50,161 nucleotides of DNA, taken from IMG/VR virus record IMGVR_UViG_3300009597_000018, positions 1 through 50,161 of that record. The stretch is one strand, 5' to 3'. A program made the translations under genes and the position numbers. The notes under the pieces were generated by a model that worked only from the letters and a program-made list of their open reading frames with translations, searched no databases and was not told the DNA's origin. This document shows positions 1 to 6,615 of the stretch, piece by piece. Source of the stretch: a virus. Position 1 is the stretch's first letter. Every line of letters begins with the position of its first letter.

Positions 1-1
1 A

Positions 2-247
2 GGCACGTTCAAGATCCCAGCCGAGGCAGCACGGGACGGTGTGGCGTTCAAGGTGAGGACGAGTTCGCAACGCCGGTTCGTCGTGTTCGCGGACGGCTCG
101 ATCGTGAAGCGATCGGACAACTTCGCGACCGCGAAGTACGTGGCGTTCCTTCGCCGGGGTGTCATCATCGACACCTCGAACGGCGACATTGTCAGGTTCG
201 TCTCGCCGAGCTGGCGGGCATGGCCGGGAGGTGAGAACGGTGGGTAG
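2..247 (+). CDS. Unknown protein, 5' truncated by window edge
   Basis: The reading frame is open from the first bases of the window to a TAG at 245-247, giving at least 82 residues. A GTG at 41 could start a 68-residue protein, but no convincing ribosome site precedes it, so the true start is probably upstream of the window. The product is rich in Arg and Val with alternating hydrophobic residues, suggesting a small beta-rich protein. I recognise no family. The stop overlaps the next gene's GTG by a few bases, so both belong to one transcript. Confidence 0.6.
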   Translation, partial: GTFKIPAEAARDGVAFKVRTSSQRRFVVFADGSIVKRSDNFATAKYVAFLRRGVIIDTSNGDIVRFVSPSWRAWPGGENGG

Positions 248-500
248 GGGAGACGCACGGAGGGACGCCCGTGACGCGGCCCTCGTGACCGTGGTGCTCG
301 CTAAGGCCCGCGTCGTCCGCGTCTCGCCTCAGACGGGGCGGGTGTTGAAGGTGATTGCCGAGTTCCGCGACGTTGATCCGCGCCAACTGGCGGCGTGGTG
401 CGACGGGTTCGGCCGGACACCGGAGGAGACGGGCGGTCTGTGGATTCGCTCCGAGTTCTGGGACCCGGTCGAGCGGCGGTGGGACAGGCTGCTCGTATGA
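240..500 (+). CDS. Hypothetical protein (86 aa)
   Basis: I chose GTG at 240 because GGGAGGTGAG lies just upstream and the start overlaps the end of the preceding gene. The product begins MGRGDARRDARDAALVT and ends with an acidic and aromatic stretch (IRSEFWDPVERRWDRLLV). No cysteine pair, membrane segment or recognisable motif is visible. Its TGA at 498-500 overlaps the ATG of the next gene at 497, indicating translational coupling. Function unknown; its place ahead of the prohead protease suggests a head or packaging accessory. Confidence 0.6.
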   Translation: MGRGDARRDARDAALVTVVLAKARVVRVSPQTGRVLKVIAEFRDVDPRQLAAWCDGFGRTPEETGGLWIRSEFWDPVERRWDRLLV

Positions 501-1477
501 CCGGCCCGGAACGCAGGCCGACGTGGAGGGACGCCTACGACACACAGATGGCGGTGTGGCGGTGGCTGCGTACCGAGCGCGGGATCGCGCACCTGAAACG
601 TCACTTGGCGTACAACTCCGGGGAGACGCAGTACCCGGAGACGAAGCGGCTTCTCGCGCGTCTCTACGCGAGCGAGGAGCAGCGCGTCATGGTGGCCGAC
701 CCGGTGTTCGTGTCGGCCGAGATGTGCGAGCTTACCACGGCGGCATCGGCCACGTTCGCGCCGGAGCCGCTGCTGCGGACGGACATCATCACCCCGCTCG
801 GGTTCCTCGTCTACGAGACACCCGCCGACGTGCTCGACCGGTTCGAGGCCCCGTTGAACATCGCGGGCCTGTCGTGGGGGCCGATCATCACGGCCGACGA
901 AGACGTGGACGCGCGCGAGCGGCCCGATCTCCTGGAATCGTGGGGCGACGGCGACGGCGACGGCATAGGGATCACGGTCTACGCGAACCTGCAACGGCTT
1001 GCGGAGGTGTCCGAGATGACCCTCACGTGGGGGCCTCCCCCGCTCGTACCTGTCCACGTGACCCCGTGGTACTTCGGGATGGAGCACAAGGGCAACGAGG
1101 TGGACGAGCACGGGAAGCCGACCGGCGCCGGGTGGTGGTGGAAGCTCGCGCAGGCGACGTTCCGGCTGATGCAGCAGCAGATCAGCGTCCACCACACCGA
1201 GCGGCCCGACAAGGGCCAGCGGCGCGAGGCTACACGGCGCGGGTTTCCGGAGCGCGAGACACTCGTGGTTCGGCTTCGTCGGGAGAAGGGCGAGCACGAG
1301 ACGTCAGGCGACGACGCGAACTACTCGCACCGGTTCATCGTGTCAGGGCACTGGCGTAACGCGTACTACCCCTCCATCAACGGGCACCGCCAAATCTGGA
1401 TTAGTCCCTACGTGAAGGGACCGGCTCACCTCCCGCTTCGTGTCAAGCCGAGGCGGGCGTTCCAGTGGACACGATAA
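497..1477 (+). CDS. Conserved phage protein of unknown function (326 aa)
   Basis: The ATG at 497 sits in an ATGA overlap with the previous gene. The protein has an acidic Gly-Asp tract near residues 148-157 and a C-terminal block with HRFIVSGHWRNAYY, a Pro-Ser, and QIWISPYVKGP. That C-terminal block resembles a motif I recall from many actinobacterial and actinophage proteins of unknown role; this is recollection, not a search. There is no signal peptide or membrane segment. It is the last gene of its cluster: a promoter cassette follows within 15 bases. Confidence 0.7.
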   Translation: MTGPERRPTWRDAYDTQMAVWRWLRTERGIAHLKRHLAYNSGETQYPETKRLLARLYASEEQRVMVADPVFVSAEMCELTTAASATFAPEPLLRTDIITPLGFLVYETPADVLDRFEAPLNIAGLSWGPIITADEDVDARERPDLLESWGDGDGDGIGITVYANLQRLAEVSEMTLTWGPPPLVPVHVTPWYFGMEHKGNEVDEHGKPTGAGWWWKLAQATFRLMQQQISVHHTERPDKGQRREATRRGFPERETLVVRLRREKGEHETSGDDANYSHRFIVSGHWRNAYYPSINGHRQIWISPYVKGPAHLPLRVKPRRAFQWTR

Positions 1478-1489
1478 GGGTGTGAAGTG

Positions 1490-1519
1490 TGCTATCATGT
1501 CTGTGTGGGGTTGACCGAC
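1490..1519 (+). promoter_or_regulatory. Promoter-leader cassette 1 (extended -10)
   Basis: TGC (1490-1492) plus TATCAT (1493-1498) forms an extended -10 without a clear -35. It is followed by GTCTGTGTGGGGTTGACC and a GGAGGGAGGGG ribosome site before the ATG at 1538. The same arrangement recurs near 37093, 37682, 39506 and 40361, which is the main evidence that it is real. Confidence 0.7.
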
Positions 1520-1537
1520 GACTAGGAGGGAGGGGAG

Positions 1538-1930
1538 ATGGGCTACTCGATCACGCAGAAGACGGCGGACAGGATCAACAGGTACCGCCGCGAGGACAGG
1601 CTGTGCCAGGGCAGCGGCCGGTGCTCAAGCCGGGCGACGTACGTGATCCTGTTCCGCAGCGAGGGGAAGATCGGAACGCACGTGCTCTGCAAGCGGCACC
1701 TGCGGCAGACCCTCGACGGGTTCAAGCACTACGGGTACCTGTTCGAGAACGACCGGGGGTCAGAGGTGCTCGGCGCGACCGACATCGGCCGTGGCGAGCA
1801 CGGGACGGACGCGCGGGCCGCGATCTACGAGGGCGCGCGCAACCACGGCGGGATCACGGAGGACGACGTGGCCGGTTTCTACGAGCGCGAGAAGCTCGCG
1901 TTGCGACGCCTCGAAGTTCACGCGAAGTGA
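1538..1930 (+). CDS. Hypothetical protein with early cysteine cluster (130 aa)
   Basis: The ATG at 1538 follows a strong GGAGGGAGGGGAG ribosome site and promoter cassette 1. Residues 23-29 read CQGSGRC and a further Cys lies near residue 52 (VLCKRHL), so a small zinc site is possible but not shown. The rest is mixed helical and charged; no family is recognised. Having its own promoter within the head region suggests expression timing different from its neighbours. The gene is followed at once by a perfect inverted-repeat element. Confidence 0.8.
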   Translation: MGYSITQKTADRINRYRREDRLCQGSGRCSSRATYVILFRSEGKIGTHVLCKRHLRQTLDGFKHYGYLFENDRGSEVLGATDIGRGEHGTDARAAIYEGARNHGGITEDDVAGFYEREKLALRRLEVHAK

Positions 1931-1933
1931 GGT

Positions 1934-1988
1934 CTATGGTTGCCAACCAACCCTCAAGTTGAGGTTGACGGTTGGTTGGCAACCATAG
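1934..1988. repeat. 55-bp inverted-repeat element, copy A (perfect)
   Basis: The left arm CTATGGTTGCCAACCAACC (1934-1952) and right arm GGTTGGTTGGCAACCATAG (1970-1988) are perfect 19-bp reverse complements. They flank a 17-nt loop that starts CTCAA and ends TTGAC, and the loop itself holds CTCAA-G-TTGAG. Related copies lie at 14837, 39441 and 46163 with the same 17-nt loop length. Operator or RNA control element are both possible; no T-run makes it a classic terminator. Confidence 0.85.
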
Positions 1989-2023
1989 GCTCCCTCGTCC
2001 GATAGTGGTGGCACGATGGACGC

Positions 2024-2197
2024 ATGAGCCGCCCCTACAAGAGCCGCGCACAGTGGAGATTTTTTTTCGCTAACCCGCGCCTCCGGAAGTGGGCGAAGAA
2101 GAAGGCTCATGCGACGCAGCGGGCCGGTGGCGGCAAGAAGGTCGCGTACCGGAAGCTGCCTCGTCGTGTCGGCGTGACTCGCAAACGGAGGAGGTAG
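2024..2197 (+). CDS. Small basic virion-type protein (57 aa)
   Basis: The ATG at 2024 opens a 57-residue frame ending in TAG at 2195-2197. The product is extremely basic (about 20 Lys/Arg), starts MSRPYKSRAQWRFFFANP and ends in RKRRR. The pattern SRAQWRF followed by W-A-K/H and a GGKK segment resembles short phage proteins I recall near capsid genes, probably binding DNA or RNA or part of the virion. The GGAGGAGG ribosome site of the next gene overlaps its last codons, so the two are coupled. Function is inferred from composition only. Confidence 0.65.
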   Translation: MSRPYKSRAQWRFFFANPRLRKWAKKKAHATQRAGGGKKVAYRKLPRRVGVTRKRRR

Positions 2198-2199
2198 AC

Positions 2200-2598
2200 G
2201 TGCCAGCTCTACGGTTGATGCCGAGCGCGGGCGTCGGCAAAGGCAAGCGGAAGCGTCCGGCTATCCGGAGAAGGTGGGGGACTGCGGCGCAGAAGGCGGC
2301 GCAGTTGAAGGCCGCGAAGGCGTCGGCGGCGAAGCGGCGCGGGAAGAAGAAGCCGATCACCGCGCGCGGGCGGGCGAAGCTCGCGTCCGCGAAGGGACGC
2401 CGGTTCGCAGCGACGAGGCCGATGAAGAAGCGGCAGGTCCTCAAGGGCTACAACAAGCGGCTCTCGTCTGCGAAGTATCTCTCGAAGGCCGAGTTCAAGA
2501 AGCGTCGTCCGGCGGGCAGCTTCAAGCGTTACCGCCGCTACGTGATGCGGAAGACCGGCCAGTCGAGGCGGCAGTTCCGGAGGCGCGTCACGAAGTAA
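2200..2598 (+). CDS. Lys/Arg/Ala-rich basic protein (132 aa)
   Basis: GTG at 2200 is chosen because GGAGGAGG lies directly before it; upstream residues in this frame overlap the previous gene. The product is about one third Lys+Arg with Ala-rich helices around residues 28-60 (AAQKAAQLKAAKASAAKRRG) and ends RRQFRRRVTK, like histone H1 tails or nucleoid-type proteins. It has no cysteine or membrane segment. Plausible roles are DNA condensation in the head or a minor capsid component. It sits between another basic protein and the prohead protease. Confidence 0.7.
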   Translation: MPALRLMPSAGVGKGKRKRPAIRRRWGTAAQKAAQLKAAKASAAKRRGKKKPITARGRAKLASAKGRRFAATRPMKKRQVLKGYNKRLSSAKYLSKAEFKKRRPAGSFKRYRRYVMRKTGQSRRQFRRRVTK

Positions 2599-2629
2599 CG
2601 TCCGGCCGGGGTGCGACAGTTTCACCATC

Positions 2630-3940
2630 ATGGAAGAGCTTGAGCGCAAGATGTTCCGGGTCGATTTCGGGTTCACGAAGTCGGCTACGCCTACCGGCGA
2701 CTTGGAGCTGAAGGGGTACGCGTCAACGTGGGTGGAGGATCGCGACAGCGAAGTTGTTGCCCGTGACGCGTTCTCGGGAACCCTTGACCCGTACCTGAAG
2801 GGCAACCCGATCCTGCTCTGGCAGCACGACCAGTCGAAGCCGATCGGGTCGGTGCGTGACGCCCGCGTTGACGACAACGGGCTGTCGGTGAAGGCGTACA
2901 TTCCGAAGCCGGATTCGTCGGAGCCGGATTGGGCGCATCTCGCGTACCACAAGGTGAAGAAGGGCGTCGTCCGTACGTTCAGCATCGGCGGCGTGTTCCA
3001 CAAGCAGGTTCAGCGTGGCAAGCGGCTCATCAAGTCCGTCGATCTCATGGAGATCAGCGTCGTGTCGGTGCCGTCGAATCCGCGCTCGATCTTCGAGTGT
3101 GCCGTCAAGAGCTTCGATGGCCCGTTGCGGCCGGAGCTTTCGACGGAGGCGATCGGCCAGATGAAAATGCTGATCGGGATGGAGGGGATCTCCGACCCGG
3201 AGTTGGCGACGATGGACGACGGCGAGCTGCGCGAGCGGTACGTGGAGCTGGCGGGCCTGTACCGGGACGCTGGCCGTGTCCCTCCGGGCCTTGACGAGTG
3301 GCGGCCGATCAGCGCACGGGTCAGGGAGGCCGGGGCGAAGGGTGCGCCGGACGTGTTCGAGGCGGCGGCCGGGGCGGTCGAGATGGTGAAGCGGGTGCGT
3401 GGCGAGGTGTCGCCGGTTGACTCGTTGGACGACGCGACGGTCGAGCGGCTTGTCGAGACGAGCAACCTGCTGGCCGGGTTCTTGGAGCGGCTGGCGGAAA
3501 AGCGGTTCAACCCGCGTCAGCCTCGGGACTCTCATGGCCGGTGGCGCGACATGCCGGGTGGCGGTGACGGGGTAGGTGGCATCGGGCGCTCGAATACGGA
3601 ACGGCCCTACTCCAACCTGTCGGACCCGTATGGCACCCCGGTGTCCGAGCGTGTTTCCAACCTCCCCGACATGAGTGGGCCGGAGGCGGTGAGGTGGAAG
3701 AACAACATCGACCAGCTACGGCGTCGGACGCTCGATCCTCGCCAAAAGGAAATCTACTCCAAGTGGCAGGAGCGCGCCGACGAGGTGAATCGCTCGGCGA
3801 GCAAGGGCAAGTTCATCGCAGCGGTCGTTGATCTTGAACGTGAGTACGTGAACGCGAAAGCGAGGCCCGACGAGCCGGACTTCGCGGCGTTGAACGCGAT
3901 CTACGGCTCCCTCATCGGTGCGCTTGACAGCACACAATAG
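2630..3940 (+). CDS. HK97-type prohead protease with long C-terminal extension
   Basis: This is the serine peptidase (U35/S78 type) that cleaves the scaffold part of the capsid protein during head maturation. Residues 1-160 show the fold: LELKGYAST, LLWQHDQSKPIG with catalytic His66, RTFSIGG with probable catalytic Ser118, and EISVVSVPSNP. The family is usually around 200 residues; this one runs to 436. The extension holds a QPRDSHGRW motif (residues ~298-307), like segments seen in other phage head proteins, and a helical C-terminus that may act as scaffold. ATG at 2630 has a weak ribosome site; ATG at 2651 is an alternative. Confidence 0.9.
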   Translation: MEELERKMFRVDFGFTKSATPTGDLELKGYASTWVEDRDSEVVARDAFSGTLDPYLKGNPILLWQHDQSKPIGSVRDARVDDNGLSVKAYIPKPDSSEPDWAHLAYHKVKKGVVRTFSIGGVFHKQVQRGKRLIKSVDLMEISVVSVPSNPRSIFECAVKSFDGPLRPELSTEAIGQMKMLIGMEGISDPELATMDDGELRERYVELAGLYRDAGRVPPGLDEWRPISARVREAGAKGAPDVFEAAAGAVEMVKRVRGEVSPVDSLDDATVERLVETSNLLAGFLERLAEKRFNPRQPRDSHGRWRDMPGGGDGVGGIGRSNTERPYSNLSDPYGTPVSERVSNLPDMSGPEAVRWKNNIDQLRRRTLDPRQKEIYSKWQERADEVNRSASKGKFIAAVVDLEREYVNAKARPDEPDFAALNAIYGSLIGALDSTQ

Positions 3941-4005
3941 GGCGAACGCCACGTCCAACCTGAAGGTCGATGATCCAGAGGCAGCGAGCTGAAATGGAGG
4001 ATCAG

Positions 4006-4170
4006 ATGAGTCCGGTGAAGACCAGTATCAACGTAACGGCGGGGTTGCTCATCCTTCTCGCGGGGGTGGTTCTGATGCTGCTGGCCGCGTTCGACATCGG
4101 CAGCAACGACACGGTGTCGCTCGCGTGGCTCGGCGCGGCGCTCGCGTTCATCGGGGTCAAGGTCCCCTAG
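4006..4170 (+). CDS. Small membrane protein (54 aa)
   Basis: ATG at 4006 is chosen because GGAGG lies 6-7 bases ahead; upstream ATGs at 3970 and 3994 lack one. Two hydrophobic segments (about residues 9-30 and 37-52, the second SLAWLGAALAFIGV) predict a hairpin membrane protein with short ends. It lies among head genes, where a membrane protein is unexpected. No family recognised; a holin role is unlikely given the separate lysis region near 30-33 kb. Confidence 0.65.
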   Translation: MSPVKTSINVTAGLLILLAGVVLMLLAAFDIGSNDTVSLAWLGAALAFIGVKVP

Positions 4171-4173
4171 AAG

Positions 4174-4362
4174 GTGGCCCGGAAGAAGCGGCCAAAGCTC
4201 GGCTCGGGCGCACGGTTTCGCGCCCTGAAGGGTAAGCTCGCGAAACGGGGTGTCCGCAATCCGGGGGCCTTGGCCGCAAGCATCGGTCGCAAGCGTTACG
4301 GAAAGAAAAAGATGGCCGCTATGGCGGCAGCGGGGAAAAGACGACGGAGGAGGAAGCGGTGA
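4174..4362 (+). CDS. Small basic phage protein (62 aa)
   Basis: GTG at 4174 follows AGAAG. The product reads GARFRALKGKLAKRGV, then NPGALAASIGRKRYGKKK and an Arg-rich end. This resembles a small conserved phage protein I recall from head regions, basic at both ends with a central GALAA-IG-KKYG block. It likely binds nucleic acid or another virion protein. Its TGA overlaps the GTG of the next gene at 4359, so they are coupled. With 2024 and 2200 it makes three basic proteins near the capsid genes. Confidence 0.7.
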   Translation: MARKKRPKLGSGARFRALKGKLAKRGVRNPGALAASIGRKRYGKKKMAAMAAAGKRRRRRKR

Positions 4363-4934
4363 TCGTCGGAGCACGGCGGAGCGTGACGAACGGCAACGAG
4401 ATCCAGACGGTGACGATCACCGGCACCCCGAACGGCGGCACGTTCACGCTCACCTACGACGGCGCCGAGACGGCCACGATCAACCACAACGCCAACGCCG
4501 CCACCGTCGCCACACGGCTCGAAGCTCTCGCCACGATCGGCGCAGGCAACGTGGCCGTGACCGGCGGCCCCGGCCCCGGCACACCGTACGTGGTCCAGTT
4601 CATCGGGGATCTCGCCCGGCTTGACCTTCCGCTGATGACAGCCGACGGTGCGCTCCTGACGGGCGGCGCTTCCCCGGACGCGGCCGTTGCTTTGACGCAG
4701 ACGGGCGGCGTCACGATGGTGTGGGACGAGGAGCCTGACCCGGTCAGGGTGTTCGTCAGGAACATCAACGCGACCGCCGTCGATCTCGGCGGCCCCGACG
4801 TGGTGTCCGGCGCGGGGTTCTCGCTTCCGCAGAACGCTGACGTGGCGTTGTGGCTTGACGCTGGCGAGGTGCTGCACGCGATCGCGGCGTCGGCGGCCGT
4901 CGAGATCCAGGTGCTCGTCACGTCGGCGCGATGA
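4359..4934 (+). CDS. Decoration/virion surface-type protein (191 aa)
   Basis: GTG at 4359 overlaps the previous stop. Residues ~13-100 contain the pattern EIQTVTITGTPNGGTFTLTY, then a T-L-E-A-L segment and GAGNVAVTGGPGPGTPYVV, an Ig-like beta domain I recall from many phage virion and actinobacterial surface proteins. The second half is another beta-rich domain with PVRVFVRNINATAVDLGGP. Threonine-, valine- and glycine-rich composition without Cys fits a head decoration protein. Location before the capsid gene supports this; direct evidence is lacking. Confidence 0.7.
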   Translation: MIVGARRSVTNGNEIQTVTITGTPNGGTFTLTYDGAETATINHNANAATVATRLEALATIGAGNVAVTGGPGPGTPYVVQFIGDLARLDLPLMTADGALLTGGASPDAAVALTQTGGVTMVWDEEPDPVRVFVRNINATAVDLGGPDVVSGAGFSLPQNADVALWLDAGEVLHAIAASAAVEIQVLVTSAR

Positions 4935-5560
4935 CGCTCGGCGTCTACATCGTCCACCACCCGGAGCGCGACCCGATCCTCCCGGATCTGCTCGAAGCTC
5001 TCGGTGAACCCGCGACCGTTGTCGTTGACGACGTGCCGGAACGGATGAACCCGTGGAAAAACTGGGCGAACGCGATGCGGGTCGCGGCCGTGTCGGGCGA
5101 CACGCACGCGCTGTTCTTGGAGAACGACGTGAAGCCGTGCATCGACTTCGTCGCGGCCGTCCGCAAGTGCGTCGCGGTGAGGCCCGACGATCTGATCCGG
5201 TTCTACCACCCGGCGGAGCCGTACGGTGCCCCCACGTGGCGGCAGGTGCTCGCGGACGGCGGCCACTGGTTCCCGATCGAGGGGCATTGGGGGTGCGTGC
5301 AGGCGGTCGCGATGCCGGTCGAGTGGATCACCGACTTCCTCCACTACGGCGAGTCGGTCGCGAAGGCGACTTCGATCTTCCCGGACGCCCGGCTGTCGAT
5401 GTGGATGCGTACACGGATCTGCCAGCCGGTGTGGACGACGGTGCCGTCACTTGCCCGGCACGGGTGGCCGTCGATGTGCGGCCAGCCTCACCATGACTGC
5501 CCGGATGAACTTTGGATCGGGGATGACGTGTCGGCGCTCAGCATCGATTGGACGCCGTGA
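4931..5560 (+). CDS. Glycosyltransferase-like protein (209 aa)
   Basis: ATG at 4931 overlaps the previous stop (ATGA). The N-terminus reads TLGVYIVHHPERDPILPDLL, and residues ~58-70 show HALFLENDVKPC, in the position where GT-A glycosyltransferases of the GT25 type carry the metal-binding ED-V motif (here N replaces D). Aromatic and His-rich patches follow (GGHWFPIEGHWG). It may sugar-modify a virion protein or another target. The pairing with a methyltransferase two genes later supports a modification role. Enzyme class is inferred from a short motif. Confidence 0.55.
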   Translation: MTLGVYIVHHPERDPILPDLLEALGEPATVVVDDVPERMNPWKNWANAMRVAAVSGDTHALFLENDVKPCIDFVAAVRKCVAVRPDDLIRFYHPAEPYGAPTWRQVLADGGHWFPIEGHWGCVQAVAMPVEWITDFLHYGESVAKATSIFPDARLSMWMRTRICQPVWTTVPSLARHGWPSMCGQPHHDCPDELWIGDDVSALSIDWTP

Positions 5561-5808
5561 CGACGGGCTACCGTGCCGCGAACTTCGAGGCGCTGCTCAA
5601 CGGGCCGCCGGGAGGGTACACGCCTGGTGTCAGCGAGCGCGAAGCAGGATGGTGGTGGATCAAGGACCCGACCGGATATGTCGGCAATCTGTCGCCCGAG
5701 CTACACACCGTCGTCGAGCACGAGGACGGGACGATCACCGTCTCCCCGTCGATTCTCGCGCCGCACTGGCACGGGTTCTTGGAGCACGGCGTCTGGCGGC
5801 AGGTGTGA
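5557..5808 (+). CDS. Small DUF6527-like protein (83 aa)
   Basis: GTG at 5557 overlaps the preceding TGA; a TTG at 5548 is an alternative start. The core runs GWWWIKDPTGYV and then ITVSPSILAPHWHGFLEHGV, matching the W...PSI...H-x-F pattern I associate with the small DUF6527 family found in phages. Function of that family is unknown. The gene is embedded between the glycosyltransferase-like and methyltransferase genes in one transcript. Confidence 0.65.
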   Translation: MTTGYRAANFEALLNGPPGGYTPGVSEREAGWWWIKDPTGYVGNLSPELHTVVEHEDGTITVSPSILAPHWHGFLEHGVWRQV

Positions 5809-5815
5809 GGGGACG

Positions 5816-6313
5816 ATGCACCGGTCGGTGATGACGTTCGTGGAGGCCGCCGCCGCCCGTTACGGGCTGAACCATCCTGGGCTGCACGTCCTTGAGGTTG
5901 GGGCGCTCGACGTGAACGGGAGCGTCCGTTCTCTGTTCGGAAAGGTCGAGCGGTACGTCGGGATCGACCAGCTCGCCGGGAAGGGCGTCGATCATGTAGC
6001 GAACGCGCACGCGATCCCGTTCGAGCACGACGTGTTCGACGTGGTCGTGTCAACCGAGATGCTTGAGCACGACCCGGAGCCGTGGCTGTCCGTGTCCGAG
6101 ATGGGCCGCGTGCTCAAGATCGACGGGATTCTTGTCGTGACGGCGCGCGGGATCGGGTTCCCGCACCACAGTTATCCAGACGACTTCTATCGGTATACGC
6201 CAGAGGCGATCCGGCATCTGGTCGAGGAGTACGCGGGGCTTTCGGTGCTTGAGATCCGCGACGACCCTGAAGCATCGGGCGTGTTTGCCGTCGCGCAGAA
6301 GCTACCCTTGTGA
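5816..6313 (+). CDS. Class I SAM-dependent methyltransferase (165 aa)
   Basis: ATG at 5816 follows GAGGGGAC. Motif I is LHVLEVGALDVNG (residues ~23-35), the acidic residue of motif II lies in VERYVGID (D51), and VFDVVVSTEMLEHDPEPW resembles Methyltransf_11 motif IV. The protein is short, without a substrate-recognition domain, so the target cannot be read; with the neighbouring glycosyltransferase-like gene, sugar or protein modification is likelier than DNA. It is the last gene before the control region of the capsid gene. Confidence 0.8.
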   Translation: MHRSVMTFVEAAAARYGLNHPGLHVLEVGALDVNGSVRSLFGKVERYVGIDQLAGKGVDHVANAHAIPFEHDVFDVVVSTEMLEHDPEPWLSVSEMGRVLKIDGILVVTARGIGFPHHSYPDDFYRYTPEAIRHLVEEYAGLSVLEIRDDPEASGVFAVAQKLPL

Positions 6314-6317
6314 TCTA

Positions 6318-6374
6318 GGCAAGGCTCGGCCCGGTGGGGCAAGGTTCGGTTTGGTTGGGCGGGGCTAGGCGTGG
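6318..6374 (+). repeat. GGNNN pentamer array (12 units)
   Basis: GG doublets occur at 6318, 6323, 6328, 6333, 6338, 6343, 6348, 6353, 6358, 6363, 6368 and 6373, twelve in exact 5-nt register, beginning five bases after the methyltransferase stop. The last doublet overlaps the base of the following terminator hairpin. GG with 3-nt loops could form two-tetrad quadruplexes, or be read by a ring-shaped RNA-binding protein. A related array lies at 42576-43060. Confidence 0.85.
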
Positions 6375-6403
6375 GGGAAGGGGGGCTTCGGCTCCCCTTC
6401 CCC
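6374..6403 (+). terminator. Strong hairpin terminator before capsid gene
   Basis: GGGGAAGGGG (6374-6383), G, GC pairs with GC, T, CCCCTTCCCC (6391-6403) around a TTCG tetraloop, giving 13 bp including one G-T wobble. Downstream sequence GTTCGTT is only weakly T-rich. It separates the modification genes from the capsid promoter. Confidence 0.75.
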
Positions 6404-6435
6404 GTTCGTTCCCTCGCGAAACCCTAGACCTCTAC

Positions 6436-6464
6436 TTGACGCTGTGACTTTCGCAGCGTATGGT
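6436..6464 (+). promoter_or_regulatory. Consensus sigma70-type promoter for major capsid gene
   Basis: TTGACG (6436-6441), 17-bp spacer, TATGGT (6459-6464). This is the best classical promoter in the window. The sequence CTACTTGACG around the -35 also occurs in the loop of the inverted-repeat element at 46163-46213. Confidence 0.75.
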
Positions 6465-6470
6465 TGACAG

Positions 6471-6615
6471 AAGCCGGGGAGGATAGCCCGCCCCGGCCCC
6501 GCACCTCGGGCCGAAACTTCCGCGTCAAGCGGTGGGGGGTCAAAGGGGCAGCGGTGTTTGGAAGGCGGTTCTACACACCGCCGGTTCTTCCACCCGCAGT
6601 CCCAGGAGGCGCACC
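6471..6615 (+). promoter_or_regulatory. 145-nt leader of the capsid mRNA
   Basis: No gene is seen here. GCCGGGG (6473-6479) can pair with CCCCGGC (6491-6497), putting a hairpin at the predicted 5' end, and GGCGG...CCGCC pairs near 6564-6583. The ribosome site AGGAGG lies at 6604-6609. A stable 5' hairpin would suit a highly expressed capsid message; this is inference. Confidence 0.4.

Noticed and set aside
1965-1988. Sigma70 promoter inside the 55-bp element
   Set aside because: TTGACG and CATAGG are only 13 bases apart, too close for a standard promoter in every copy.
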